Shown here piece by piece: positions 1 through 9,850 of a stretch of DNA of 23,771 nucleotides. How positions within the stretch are numbered: the first letter of the stretch is position 1; each line of letters begins with the position of its first letter. The position numbers and the translations under genes were made by a program. Origin of the DNA: Rhizophagus sp. LPA8_4_AMF. Its lineage: Eukaryota; Glomeromycota; Glomeromycetes; Glomerales; Glomeraceae. The notes beneath the pieces were generated by a model, which saw nothing but the letters and a program-made list of their open reading frames with translations, searched no databases and was not told where the DNA came from. The DNA is taken from assembly GCA_021464525.1 (NCBI GenBank), contig JADRCO010000991.1, positions 1 through 23,771 on the forward strand, in the 5' to 3' direction.

Positions 1-49
1 CGTTCTAATCACATTTGAATACATTATATCCTTCACGCTCTGAGAGCTT

Positions 50-405
50 ACAGAGGGTAAGAAATATGACAAAAAATTACACTATCTAGAATCACTCAAA
101 ATAAACCACAAAGGCTATAAAATGGTATATTTTATGGTATCAACTCAACAACTGGATACCAAGAAAAGTATAGCAGGAAATGGTTTCAGTGGGGATTAGA
201 GGATGTGTAATTACATAGTGTTCTTAATGCTTTTAGACATCACAGAGGGTAAGAAATATGTCAAAAAAAATATACCATCAAGAATCACTCAAATTAATCC
301 ACAAAGGCTATAAAATGGTATATTTTATGGTATCTGCTCAACTATCGGATACCAAGAAAAGTATAGCAGGGAATGGATTCAGTGGTGATTAGAAGGTTGT
401 GTAGT
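50..405 (+). repeat. Two tandem copies of a 192-bp unit carrying a gene fragment
   Basis: Two related copies start at 50 and 242 (period 192) with the landmark ACAGAGGGTAAGAAATATG and stay alignable for about 160 bp. In copy 1 a frame runs open from 53 to a TAG at 197-199 (49 codons). It includes HKGYKMVYFMVS and ends SIAGNGFSGD. Copy 2 keeps the same ending and the same TAG (390-392), but one extra base near 270-281 breaks its upstream frame. Most of the differences that could be read change amino acids (for example STQQLD against SAQLSD). This suggests a duplicated, decaying gene fragment and not a gene under constraint. A shorter related piece, CGCTCTGAGGGTAAG, recurs near 454. The source family is not recognised. 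The array may continue left of the window. Confidence 0.6.
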
Positions 406-1175
406 AGTACTTTGACCTACACCCCACAAATGGATGTCCTTGATGTTTGCCGGACGCTCTGAGGGTAAGCAACATACTGTAACCGAATATCTGTCCCAGA
501 ACCCCTAAATTTGCCTATATCCGCTGACTAACGAAATTACCGCGGACTGGTTTGGCAAAAATTAGCATTTACTGCTGGCTAATTATTATTTTTTTTTTTA
601 ATTGACCAACTATTGTTATTTCAGGCTATGACTTTTTTTTTATTATTTTATATATATATATTTTTTTAATAATAATTTTTAATTTTTTTTTTCTTTTTGA
701 TTTATACCTTTCTTGATAAATAAATTTTTTTAGATACATTTGAAACCAAATTTAAAGTTTGTAATAAGATTTACAAACATTTATGTGCAAAATTCAAACA
801 AAAAGGAAAGAAAATTTACGATGTATTTTTTTATAAAAACGTCATACACAATCTGAATTTCTATTTTTCAAATAAAAAAAGTTATTTTTTAGGTTTTTTG
901 TTTAGCTAGAACAAAACAATGCAGGTAGGTGGACATATACAGTAATCGTTGTTGTTTTTTTTTATTCTTTCATTTATTACTAACAGATCATTTTTTTTTT
1001 ATCTATTTTAGATTCAGTCTTAAGCTTTGAAATGAAAGGAACTGATCGAAATGGTTTCCATGAAATATTATTGCTTTTGTTTTTTAATTTAACAAAGTAA
1101 AAATGCTAAAACTGTATGCAAGCTGATATTATTGTATTTATATAGTTAGATTTTTCATATTCTTGCTAATTTAAA
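406..1175. other. Non-coding AT-rich stretch
   Basis: No supportable gene. The first 170 bases are less AT-rich and contain a facing pair, AAATTTGCC (from about 508) and GGCAAAAATT (about 553), around the patch ACCGCGGACTGGT. That could be a worn miniature transposon, but no target duplication was found. The rest is T-runs and short TA repeats. Confidence 0.5.
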
Positions 1176-2170
1176 ATGGTCTGCTTCATTATTAAAATTT
1201 TTAGCTTTATAGTTAGTAGCGGCATAAATTGTTGTTTTAAAAACAATAAAAATAGCCATAAAATAATTTTTATTTTCGTATTTGTCACGGCTGAATTTCG
1301 TCGATCAAATTTTAACAATTTGGATGTTCATTCAGAAGATCTAAATGGTTCAGCAGGTAGTCATTAAACCGATGATCATCTATAATGATCAAGTTTTAAT
1401 AATTATTTTCGGTAATATTGTAGTAATGGATTTAGAATACAAACAATTGCCAGACCAGATAACGAATATCCGAAGTGTAATTTGTGTATATTGCTATAAA
1501 TGAAATTTCATGGCTAAACCATTAATTTTGTAAAGATTATTTATCCTATGATTTTTTTGTTTCAAACATTTGGATATTACATGTCAAATAAAAAAATTAA
1601 CTATATATCATGCTTATAATATGATAAACTATTGATTAACCTTTTACATGTTATTTAGTAAAATATCAGCACGATGAAAAAAGCATGATCCCATTTGGCT
1701 GTAAGATAATAGTCTATAAAAAAAATTTCATACCTCACCAGTAATATTTTAGGCAACTTTTTATTCTGATTCCTATAGTATAAATAATTAATTAGTCATG
1801 AACAAAGTAATAAAGCTTCTAATTGTATATAAATTATTTATATAGTTAAAGTATAGCTTAATATTGTTTCAGCAGAAGCTTGTCAACTGAAATGGAAAAA
1901 GCTGTACTGATAAGTATGTTTTGTATGATATTATATTTAAAAATAATTTATATTAGAATACTACATGAATTATAATTATTTGATACATATTAAACAGTTT
2001 ACCACAATTATATAGACAACAAAAATTATGGAAGCTTTTTCAAACAATAATAAAGGACATGAGGACAAATGTTAAATTAGCTTTTAAATTAGTAGATAAT
2101 ATATTTATTAAAAAATTTGAGTGATTTCAAAAATAATATGTATATTTAGCAATAAACATGTGTGAGTTTA
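1176..2170. other. Non-coding AT-rich stretch with doubtful ORF
   Basis: A 63-codon ORF at 1176-1367 has a low-complexity start and a better-looking end (VTAEFRRSNFNNLDVHSED), which could be a scrap of an old exon. There is no recognisable domain, partner exon or promoter. The remainder holds nothing I can support. Confidence 0.4.
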
Positions 2171-2790
2171 GTACTGTAGAATGACCAGATATACTTGAGA
2201 TCCAAATGGATAACATATATTAACTTCTAATATTTCCCACCAGATTTTTCAATTATTAAACTCAATGATGCTGTAAAGTCATCAAATCATCTTACGATAA
2301 AATGTAGTGTATGGAATTTGAGGTATTAGCAAACTATTGTGCAAAAAATCATGGACGCACTATTTGTCAGATGTTTTCTACCCAGTTTTTTTTTCTGATG
2401 TAAGAGATTTAATGAATAACTTCTAAAATTTCTGAAATCTTCTATTTAATGGTAAAATGGTCAAATATTCATTTGTTTGTATTTAAATTTTGCTGGAACA
2501 AATCTACCTAATATGTGATGAACTGGAATTATACTATCAACCGAGGAATTAAACAATTCCCACCAGATTTTTCAATTATTAAACTCCATACACAAAAATG
2601 ACCAGATGATCTTGAGATTTAATGAATAGCTTCTAAATTTCCCACCAGATTTTTCAATTATTAAACAGGTAATACTACTTGGTACTGTAAAATGAGCAAA
2701 TAAAATCTAGAGTTTTAATTGAATGGCTTCTAAAATTTCTCCCCAGATTTTTCAATTATTAAACTTCAATACTACTTCGTACTGCAAAAT
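2171..2790. repeat. Dispersed tandem array of a roughly 80-100 bp unit
   Basis: The core CCACCAGATTTTTCAATTATT or a close variant occurs at about 2239, 2561, 2642 and 2740, usually followed by AAAC and preceded by GCTTCTAAATTT-like sequence. A longer context recurs: GTACTGTA(A/G)AATGA at 2171 and in related forms near 2681 and 2777, then an ATCTTGAGATTTAATGAATAG-like stretch. A truncated unit lacking the core lies near 2405-2440. Copies differ by substitutions and spacing, so the array is old or evolves by unequal exchange. No coding frame persists across the units. Confidence 0.75.
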
Positions 2791-3080
2791 GAAGTTTCAC
2801 ATTTTGAAGACCCTAAACGTGTAGTTTCGAGGTATTGAAGGACCTTCAGTGAGAATTGAAGACCTTAAATGAGAAATTTCCAAATATCAAAGACCCTTCA
2901 ATGAGAAATTTCAAAGTATCAAAAACCCTTCAACGTGTAGTTTCAAGGTATTGAAGACCCTTCAGTGAGAGGTATGAAGACCTTAAATTAGAAATTTCTA
3001 AATATCAAAGACCCTTCAATGAGAAATTTCAAAGTATCAAAGACCCTTCAATGTGTAGTTTCTAGGTATTGAAGACCCAG
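2790..3080. repeat. Minisatellite, higher-order period about 117 bp built from about 30-bp units
   Basis: The landmark GTGTAGTTTC followed by AGGTATTGAAG occurs at 2819, 2935 and 3053, spacings of 116 and 118. Inside each period there are variants of a shorter unit combining AAGACCCTTCA(A/G)TGAGA and AAATTTC(A/C)AA(A/G)TATCAAAGACCC. It directly follows the 2171-2790 array. No protein is encoded in any constant frame. Confidence 0.85.
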
Positions 3081-3191
3081 AATATATCCTTTGATATAGG
3101 AGGACGACAAGAGGAAATACAGCAGACCACAGAGAAGGGAGAAGAGCCAAAAGTAACTTGTCTTTCCCTGGGGCATTATTTAGTCCAATGA
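3066..3191 (+). pseudogene. Exon-like scrap, unidentified
   Basis: Just after the minisatellite the base composition changes to less AT-rich for about 110 bases, and one frame is open from about 3066 to a TGA at 3189-3191. It reads as a hydrophilic, protein-like sequence including SFDIGGRQEEIQQTTEKGEE and ending SLGHYLVQ. There is no start codon and no domain I recognise. It overlaps the end of the minus-strand ORF at 3180-3470. It is probably a relic of an exon; a chance open frame cannot be excluded. Confidence 0.25.
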
Positions 3192-3470
3192 TTGTAGCTT
3201 CACATAATTCTTAGTAGCATGACAAGAGAAATGTTTTACATACAATATTAAACTAAAAGAATTTACATATTTCATGATAAATAAAGCTAAATATGGAGAA
3301 TCTTCATTATAATATCTTATCTCCAATTCAACAATAATTTTATAAACTTCCGAATTTCCACTGGTCCATCCTTTTAATTTCCTTAATAGGTCACGCAACA
3401 TTTCTTCAATAAAGGGTTTATTATAATAAGAATAATTTTTATAGATATTAAGTTTATATTTAATTTTCAT
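3180..3470 (-). CDS. Small hypothetical protein, 96 aa, possibly a gene relic
   Basis: This ORF starts with an ATG directly after an A-rich leader and has mixed composition. The stretch LRKLKGWTSGNSEVYKII, at about residues 31-48, resembles a leader motif (WTSGN followed by an acidic/hydrophobic helix) that I recall upstream of the kinase domain in many glomeromycotan protein kinases. No kinase domain follows: the protein ends after 96 residues with no glycine-rich loop or catalytic motifs. It could be a truncated kinase leader, a small independent gene, or chance. The neighbours are repeats on one side and non-coding DNA on the other, which favours a relic. Confidence 0.3.
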   Translation of the reverse strand: MKIKYKLNIYKNYSYYNKPFIEEMLRDLLRKLKGWTSGNSEVYKIIVELEIRYYNEDSPYLALFIMKYVNSFSLILYVKHFSCHATKNYVKLQSLD

Positions 3471-3646
3471 TTGTTTTTATTTAAGATAACTAAATTGTTA
3501 AAAAATTAGTTTCCATTTTTTTTTTATTTGCGAAATTTATACTTTATTTTGGTGTTACTGAAAAAGAAATGTTTTAACCAAAAATAGAAGTTGATCCGAA
3601 ACATTTGATGACCATACCTTTTCCGGATTGTTAATCAATATTATAA

Positions 3647-3840
3647 TTTCATATTATTATTCTATCAGTTTCATATTATTGTTTTATCAGTTTCATATTA
3701 TTATTATATCAGTTTCATTATATCAGTTTCATATTTAATTCTATCAGTTCATATTATTATTCTATTAGCTTCATATTATTGTTCTACCAGTTTCTTTTGT
3801 TGATCATATTATTGTTCTATCAGTTTCTATTGTTGTGATA
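3647..3840. repeat. Minisatellite, about 22-bp unit (TTTCATATTATTATTCTATC AG type)
   Basis: About eight to nine imperfect copies of a unit combining TTTCATATTATT with (A/G)TTCTATCAG lie head to tail. Variation is in T/A count and in occasional truncated units (for example TTTCATTATATCAG near 3713). It is non-coding. Confidence 0.85.
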
Positions 3841-5040
3841 TTACGTAATTGAAACTTCCTTTTTTTACAAATAATTAAAAAAATTTGGTCATACCTAACT
3901 TGTTATATAATTTCAAGCTTATTAATTGGCAACAGACTGTTGCTATTTTAATATAAATCTTTTTCTTAATATTTCCTGTATATTAATATACAATGTATCG
4001 AGGCCAGACTGCAATAATAAAAGTAAAATAAAAATCATAAAAAGTTTAAATATTCTTCTGAATCTTCAGATACTTCAAAATTATTCTAAGATTAGATGTA
4101 TTAATTTATGATACTAATATTGTTATAATACTAGATTATTGAAATTGGGAATCTAAAATTCGAAGTATTTTTTTTTTTTTCATAAAAATTAGAATGACAA
4201 TTTCATAATTAATTAAAGATATTAATATGCAATTTTCATTCTAAACGAGTTCTAAAAGGAAAAAATTTAAATTAGAACAATGAAGAGTAATTATCAAAAA
4301 TCATTTTATGGTAAAAATAAGAAAATTACTGCAGCTTAAATTTAGATTTATAGCCTTATTTAAGCTATTATAAACTTAAAAATCTTTATACATTCCTCGT
4401 TGGTCATTCTTATTGGCGCATGATGGTTTAAGCCACTTTATTTAAATTATTCTCTCGATTATAACATTGTTTCTCTTAACTATAAATTATTTCTTTTAAT
4501 TATAAAATTCCAGTTGTTTATCTTATAATTTATAAATTGTTATAATATTTAACTTATTAATTGTTAATAAAACATGTAAGGGGTAAAAGGAATTATAATA
4601 TATTTATGTTAACTCAGCTGATAGAAAAAATAATAAAAAAAAGGCATGCACATAATAAAATATTATTGATAAAAATAAATAGTAGTACAATACCAAATTA
4701 TGAATAAAAAGAAATTAATTGTTTGTGTTTTTAGCATAATTATATTAATTTTATTATATCCCCCTGTAATAGCACTGAAATAGTGATATAATAGCTGTAT
4801 GAATTTTTTAGTAAATATGCCAATTCGTCGGAAATATTGAAAACCTATTATTGGAATATTATAGGTCTTTAGTATGGCCTAGTGTAAGGCTATATTTTCA
4901 GTTTTATGTAAAACATTTGTTTAAAATGCTTTTAATAGCCAGTAATATGGCTAATTGTTAATAAATTTAGCATATTATAATGCTAATACCAAAATTCGAG
5001 GTTTTTGCAAAGTACTTAACTATAAACAGAATGGTATAAT
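3841..5040. other. Non-coding AT-rich stretch
   Basis: The only ORF above 60 codons here (3926-4111) is low-complexity and reads as a chance frame. No repeats with clear boundaries, RNA genes or splice-flanked exons were seen. Confidence 0.55.
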
Positions 5041-5043
5041 TAG

Positions 5044-5153
5044 GGCGGTTACGACAGGATTTCCCGACGGACGATTTCCCGACAGGACATTAACATTTGC
5101 TAGACAGAGTTACACGTGATCAAACGGCCGGTCGGGATGTCCTATCGGAAAAG
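5044..5153. repeat. GC-rich island with direct and inverted repeats
   Basis: In an otherwise AT-rich tract, the motif TTTCCCGAC occurs twice close together (about 5060 and 5075). The arm TTTCCCGACAGGACAT (5075-5090) faces its near-complement at about 5137-5151 (ATGTCCTATCGGAAA), with one gap and one mismatch, enclosing about 46 bases. This could fold as a hairpin and looks like the remains of a palindromic miniature transposon. No flanking target duplication was found. Confidence 0.55.
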
Positions 5154-6336
5154 AAAATTTATTTTAATTGTTTATTGTTAGGTAATTAGGGTTCATACTA
5201 TTCATATGTCATTTCTCTTTTTCATCAATTTTACAGAAAAATAAATATTTTATTGTCTGAACAAGAAGTTATGAATGCATGGTTATCGCGGCAAATTCAT
5301 GAAAACAACTATTTGTATATAATAGGCATTTATTTATTACACTCGATAAAGGCGTTTTTTTTTACTTTACTCTCTATTTTTCCTTCAAGACTAGTTTTTT
5401 TATAAAAGTTAATAAAAAGATACAACGTGCGATGTGAAATTTTTTTTTTTTAATTATTACATTTGAAAGATTGTAATATTTTAAATACATAAAGAAAACA
5501 AACAATTCTTTATCAAAATATGGGATAATTTTATACAATTACTGCCAAATTTGGATTATTTCAAAAAATATTCTGATGTAATTTATATTTAAATAAGATG
5601 CATAATGTAACAAGATCATAATAAAACATTTTTGTGTAATAAGTCAACAGGGGAATTGTGAATTTGCGCTTAAATACTGTACATTACGACAATCAAAGGC
5701 ACGTTTCATAAAATCAAAAAAAAACAGTTTATTTTTTTTATATTAATTACTAATTCTCAATCATGATCAAGCACATCTATATATTCTCTTTTTCTTGTTC
5801 TTTTCTTTTTGAAAATATAATTAAACTTTACAAATGGGAAAAAATAATATTACACTTATTCGTGAATGTGGGAAAAAAGAAACGAGCGTACTGAATGGGC
5901 GTTTATGAACGTTATGTTGGTTTTTATCGAAGGTATGATGGATATATTGAAGGTTGTAATGCAGTAGGTACATAGTTAACTTTCTCTGCAAGTTCAAAAA
6001 TACAGAAAAAAAAAGCTTCCAACATATTTTGATACTGCTGACCTTCTTGGAGCTAATTAAAAGATTTCATAATGACTGAAATATACATCATATCTTAAAT
6101 ATACATATATAATTACACAATATTCGATTCAGAATGTCGGTCAGACGATAAAACCATCATGTTAAGTGGTAAGTAATCCATTCTAACAGCAGTTTTTTGG
6201 AGAGTATAGAACATTATGGTACACAGATGAAAGAAAATAAAAAATCATTTGAGTTGATGAGAGCGAAGATCAACGTTATCAAATTTTTAGGTATATAACC
6301 TTGTTTTTATGATAAATGTCATCCCCATATCAATCT
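5154..6336. other. Non-coding AT-rich stretch
   Basis: No gene could be supported. A 26-codon ORF near 5895-5980 is too short to interpret. There are several A and T homopolymer runs. Confidence 0.55.
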
Positions 6337-6344
6337 CGAATAAC
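6337..6344 (+). repeat. Target site duplication, left copy (CGAATAAC)
   Basis: This 8-mer abuts the left end of the 6345-6574 element and is repeated exactly at 6575-6582. Confidence 0.85.
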
Positions 6345-6574
6345 TAGAGATGGGGATCGACTCACGTGAGTCGACTTGACTCGACTTTAGGAATCCGCTT
6401 CGGCATTTCGGTTCGAATCGGCTCTGACAAATTTTGATAAGAACAGACTCAGTTCTGACAAAGAGCCGAAATGGAACTGAAATGGATAAGCCGACTCGAG
6501 CCGACTCGACTCGGCTCCTCAATTAGTATCGGTTCGGAACCGAAATGAGTCGCTCGAGTCGCTCCCCATCCCTA
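6345..6574. mobile_element. hAT-like miniature transposon (230 bp) with 8-bp target duplication
   Basis: The ends are inverted repeats: TAGAGATGGGGATCGACTC on the left and the complement of TAGGGATGGGGAGCGACTC on the right (19 bp, 2 mismatches). Immediately outside both ends is the identical 8-mer CGAATAAC (6337-6344 and 6575-6582). An 8-bp duplication with a TAGRG-type terminus fits the hAT superfamily. The element is GC-rich against its AT-rich surroundings and internally full of ACTCGAG/GAGCCGA-like motifs. It has no transposase, so it would need one in trans. The minus-strand ORF at 6319-6522 runs across its left boundary and is a by-product of the GC-rich sequence. Confidence 0.85.
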
Positions 6575-6582
6575 CGAATAAC
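6575..6582 (+). repeat. Target site duplication, right copy (CGAATAAC)
   Basis: Exact repeat of 6337-6344, directly after the right inverted repeat. Confidence 0.85.
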
Positions 6583-6930
6583 TAGCAACATACCTTAGTT
6601 ATTTTATTATCATCACTTTTTACAGAGATAATGCAAATTCTTTCCAACGTATTTTAGAATGGTTACAAATTTCTATTTTCAAACTCTTTCATTTAATAAA
6701 AAAGAATACCATATATTTTAAAAATCTCAATAAAAAGACACCAATTTCAAATACTTTTAACATCAATAATTATAAAAAATTACTAATTATTCACATTCAA
6801 AAAGGCATTTTTGAAGTTCCAATTTTCTGAATACCATGAATTCCAAAGACATAGCAATATACCTTCAAATACAAAAGTCATCAATCTTCCTAAAAGCAAT
6901 TTGATTAAATATGATGAGTATCTAGTTCTC
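6583..6930. other. Non-coding AT-rich stretch
   Basis: Nothing supportable was seen in this stretch between the two GC-rich transposon islands. Confidence 0.5.
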
Positions 6931-6933
6931 CTC

Positions 6934-7740
6934 AAGAGTCGAGTCGACCCGGATTAATTGACTCAACTCGAGTTTCTAGACGAGTTGGGTCGCATAATTT
7001 AACGACCTGTGACCTTCCTGTTGACGCGAATATTTTTATTAAATTGAATTAATTTTAGCTGTTTTCACAAATTACCACAAAATCACGTGCCGAGACTAAA
7101 GATGGTCAGTCGGTCTTTCGGTCATGGACGGTCCTGCTCGGTCTTTGGGAAAGTTATAAGGAATGCACTTTTGAATTTTTGGGACGCAGCAATTATGGCT
7201 AAAGACCAATAAATGTCAAAATTTGGCCTTTATACTTCTTTTTTTAGAGGCGAAATTTGCAAAAGACCGAAAAAAGCAACAAATACTGATTTTGGTAAAA
7301 TAAAAACCTGCCCAGTTCTGATTAGATTGAGACCAAAATTTACCACTTTTCGCTCTTTAACCAGTTCTGTTATGCCACAAAAAATTGGGAACACAGCCTT
7401 ATTGCTTTTCCGAAAATTTTTTAAAGACCATCAGGACGGATCAAAGACCGCAGGACCGACTGACCATCTCTAGCCGAGAAATTCGGTAAAATTCAGAATT
7501 ATATCGTTAGATTCTGAGCATTGATCCGAGTACAGCAGTTGGTTTTTATTTATTTTAATTTCTACCCGAGTTACTTTTCGGCAAGAGATAAAATGCCGAG
7601 CGTCTCGTAACTTATGAAACAGCTATAAATACTATTTAACGGGTCGACCCGGGTTATCATAATCAAACAATGTTCGGGTCGAGTTTAAGTTCGAGTTATG
7701 GTTTTTAAACTCGAGTCGAATTCGAATATACTTAAAACCT
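6934..7740. repeat. Degraded GC-rich repeat element, split by a later insertion
   Basis: Two GC-rich flanks lie on either side of the 7097-7472 element. The left carries GAGTCGAGTCGACCCGG and ACTCAACTCGAGTTT. The right carries the perfect palindrome GGGTCGACCC, GTTCGGGTCGAGTTTAAG and AAACTCGAGTCGAATTCGA. These are mutually inverted or related words, as in terminal regions of old DNA transposons. The right side ends near AAAACCTG, whose complement CAGGTTTT would suit another hAT-type end, but no matching left end or target duplication was found. The exact limits are uncertain. Confidence 0.45.
7097..7472. mobile_element. hAT-like miniature transposon (376 bp) nested in older repeat
   Basis: The terminal inverted repeats are 27 bp with 3 mismatches; they begin TAAAGATGGTCAGTCGGTC on the left, and the complement of the right end begins TAGAGATGGTCAGTCGGTC. 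The flanks are GCCGAGAC (7089-7096) and GCCGAGAA (7473-7480), an 8-bp duplication with one mismatch. Related words (GGACGGTCC, GGACGGATCAAAGACC, AAAGACC) recur inside. The 86-codon ORF at 7213-7473 lies wholly inside, ends at the element boundary and has no recognisable domain, so I treat it as fortuitous. The terminus resembles that of the 6345-6574 element (TARAGATGG), suggesting mobilisation by related transposases. Confidence 0.8.
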
Positions 7741-8169
7741 GATCCTGTGGCCCATATTATTCCAAGCCCTTTTAATTATGTGAATCATCATAAATCATCT
7801 ATACAAAATATTTATTTGTGCAGCTGATATTTATATAACACTTGTCTACAAGATCTGGAACTATATTTAATTTCCAAAATTTGTTGTGAATAATAAATAT
7901 CCTTAGGTTGTAATCGATTTGATGACCGGTCTAATCACAAAATCTAAGGACCAGTCCGGCGGTAGATATTATTTTCATCAAATAAAAAGTAATATACAAA
8001 GTATGATAATTTTAAAAATTCCGTATAACCTCGATTATTAATTTTTATGAGCGACTTATTTTTGATAAGAAATAGATGTTATTTCACGAGATATAATTTG
8101 TATTACTTATAATTATTCGGAAAAAAGAATATTTTAATTTTATTATTTCTTCTAAAACTTTCTTAGTAT
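7741..8169. other. Non-coding, with GC-rich patch
   Basis: Mostly AT-rich. A patch at about 7920-7970 contains the palindrome GACCGGTC and the words GGACCAGTCCGGCGG. It resembles the patch ACCGCGGACTGGT near 530 when read in reverse complement, so both may be scraps of one repeat family. No boundaries could be fixed. Confidence 0.35.
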
Positions 8170-8906
8170 TTAACAAATATTCAAACGGAGATATTTTAAT
8201 AACCAAAATCTGTTTGAAATGAACCTCATTAACTCAATATCTGCCTGTAATTCAACAACAAAAAAAGAAATTTCATAATTACCATTAAACGTGACGACCT
8301 TATCTACTTTTAAACAAAAATGATTATTTATAAGACGAACGTCTCGATGTCTCGTAGTCTTGTACTGTAAATACGTAATAAAAAAAAATAAGTAATCGCA
8401 AATTATATTGTATAACGGGCGCATCAAATTGCTTAACTTTAAATACAGTATGTGCGTAGAAAGTACAATGGCTATCAAAATTATCCGGCTACTTTTCAAA
8501 GTGAAAATCTTGTCATTATCGTTATTCATTGATTTATAGTATAGAAATTTATTAATTAATGCTATTTCCATTTGGCTTCAATGCTTCAAGGTACGTTGTC
8601 AATCAAATTTTCTATAATATTACGGAAAAATATTTTTATATACTTTTTGATCCGCTTGGGAATATACTCCATTTTTCGCAATGCCTGCCATTTTATAATG
8701 CTCAAATGTGAATGCTCGAAACAGTAATAGTATTCCTGATTATATATATATGATACTCCTTTATTCAGCTTACTTGACGCGTCATTATAAATAAAAATAG
8801 AGAAGCAGTAAGACAAAAAAATAAAACAGAGAGATAAAGCAAAAAAAAAAAAAAGATGCGGCGAGTAAAATAAAAAAAGTAGCAAGATAAGATAAAAGAG
8901 GAACAA
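8170..8906 (-). pseudogene. Doubtful minus-strand coding region, two adjacent ORFs
   Basis: Two ATG-started minus-strand ORFs follow each other: 8906-8586 (106 codons) and 8571-8170 (133 codons). The first opens with a phenylalanine/leucine-rich stretch derived from A-rich DNA, then becomes protein-like (CFEHSHLSIIKWQALRKMEY). The second has a central stretch RLINNHFCLKVDKVVTFNG of ordinary composition, and a possible short intron ending TTGAATTACAG before GCAGATATTGAG. No domain or family was recognised. These may be exons of one decayed gene or chance ORFs in AT-rich sequence; I lean to a relic with low confidence. Confidence 0.2.
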
Positions 8907-9850
8907 GAAATATATAATAGTGCGGTGGGGCTAATGATATTTTTTATTATATTAATAGGGAGGCGCAGCGTATTTTATCTAAGGAAATTTATTATCTTTG
9001 AATGATTACCTAAACCTTTGTCTATGGTCATCTCCTTATTCATTATTCATGAATAAGGCTTATTACCTCTACGTGATGCTCAGGAGAAACAGATGTAGGT
9101 TAACCCAAAAGCGGGCATCGTAATATTAATTTGCTTCATGCTAACTTTTTTAAAATAATATCTTAACTCTTGTTTAATCAATGTACAGTAAATCGTACCG
9201 CTTACATATTTAGTTTAAGAACGCTACAAATTATAAATTATCTTTTAAAAATTAAAATTGACATCATAATAAATTTCAAATTTATATCCTTTTATTCTTA
9301 TAATTTAAATATTTTTATTATTCATAATTTTATACTTTTTATTATTATTTCAAAAATTTTATTTTGAGAAATAAAAACCGATGATACATTATTAAAGAAA
9401 TTAGAATAATCTGAAATTAATAAAATAATTGTTAATAATCTAACAAATAGAAAAAACAAAAAAAAAACTAAGATTAAAACAATTCAGCTATATTATCAAG
9501 AAATGTTTATTCATAATTATGTTAAAAAGAATAAAATTTTATTAACAACTCTATATTTTTTTTTTTTTTACGAATAAAGAAAAAAGAAATTTATTTTCTA
9601 ATTAATATAGATTCTAAACTTAAAATTCGCTTAATATCTTAAAATTTGCTTAATGTCCGCCACAATTACGGCGCTGAAAAAAATAATAAAAAAAAAAAAA
9701 TACATATTCATGAAAATGTTATTAGAAATATATATACTGTATACACCCCCATAATTAAACTGTATATATAAAAGAAAAGGATATAATAAATACATAATAA
9801 TAAAATACACATATCATACATATATATATACCGTATACATACATATCTTA
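8907..9850. other. Non-coding AT-rich stretch
   Basis: No supported gene. It contains homopolymer runs and, from about 9725 to 9845, TA/TATAC-rich low-complexity DNA that would form the 3' flank of the minus-strand F-box gene. The ORF at 9170-9367 is low-complexity and not credible. Confidence 0.5.

Noticed and set aside
2171-3080. CRISPR-like appearance of regularly spaced repeats
   Set aside because: Spacers are themselves repeated and variable in length, units are imperfect, and the setting is eukaryotic.
3926-4111. 61-codon plus-strand ORF
   Set aside because: Low-complexity composition typical of chance frames in AT-rich DNA; no domain or splice context.
6409-6420. GGTTCGAATC, resembling a tRNA B-box
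   Set aside because: No matching A-box, cloverleaf or terminator; it lies inside the hAT-like element.
6319-6522. 67-codon minus-strand ORF
   Set aside because: It runs across the left end of the hAT-like element and is made of its GC-rich repeated words; no domain.
7213-7473. 86-codon plus-strand ORF
   Set aside because: It lies inside the 7097-7472 miniature element and ends in its terminal repeat; no transposase motif.
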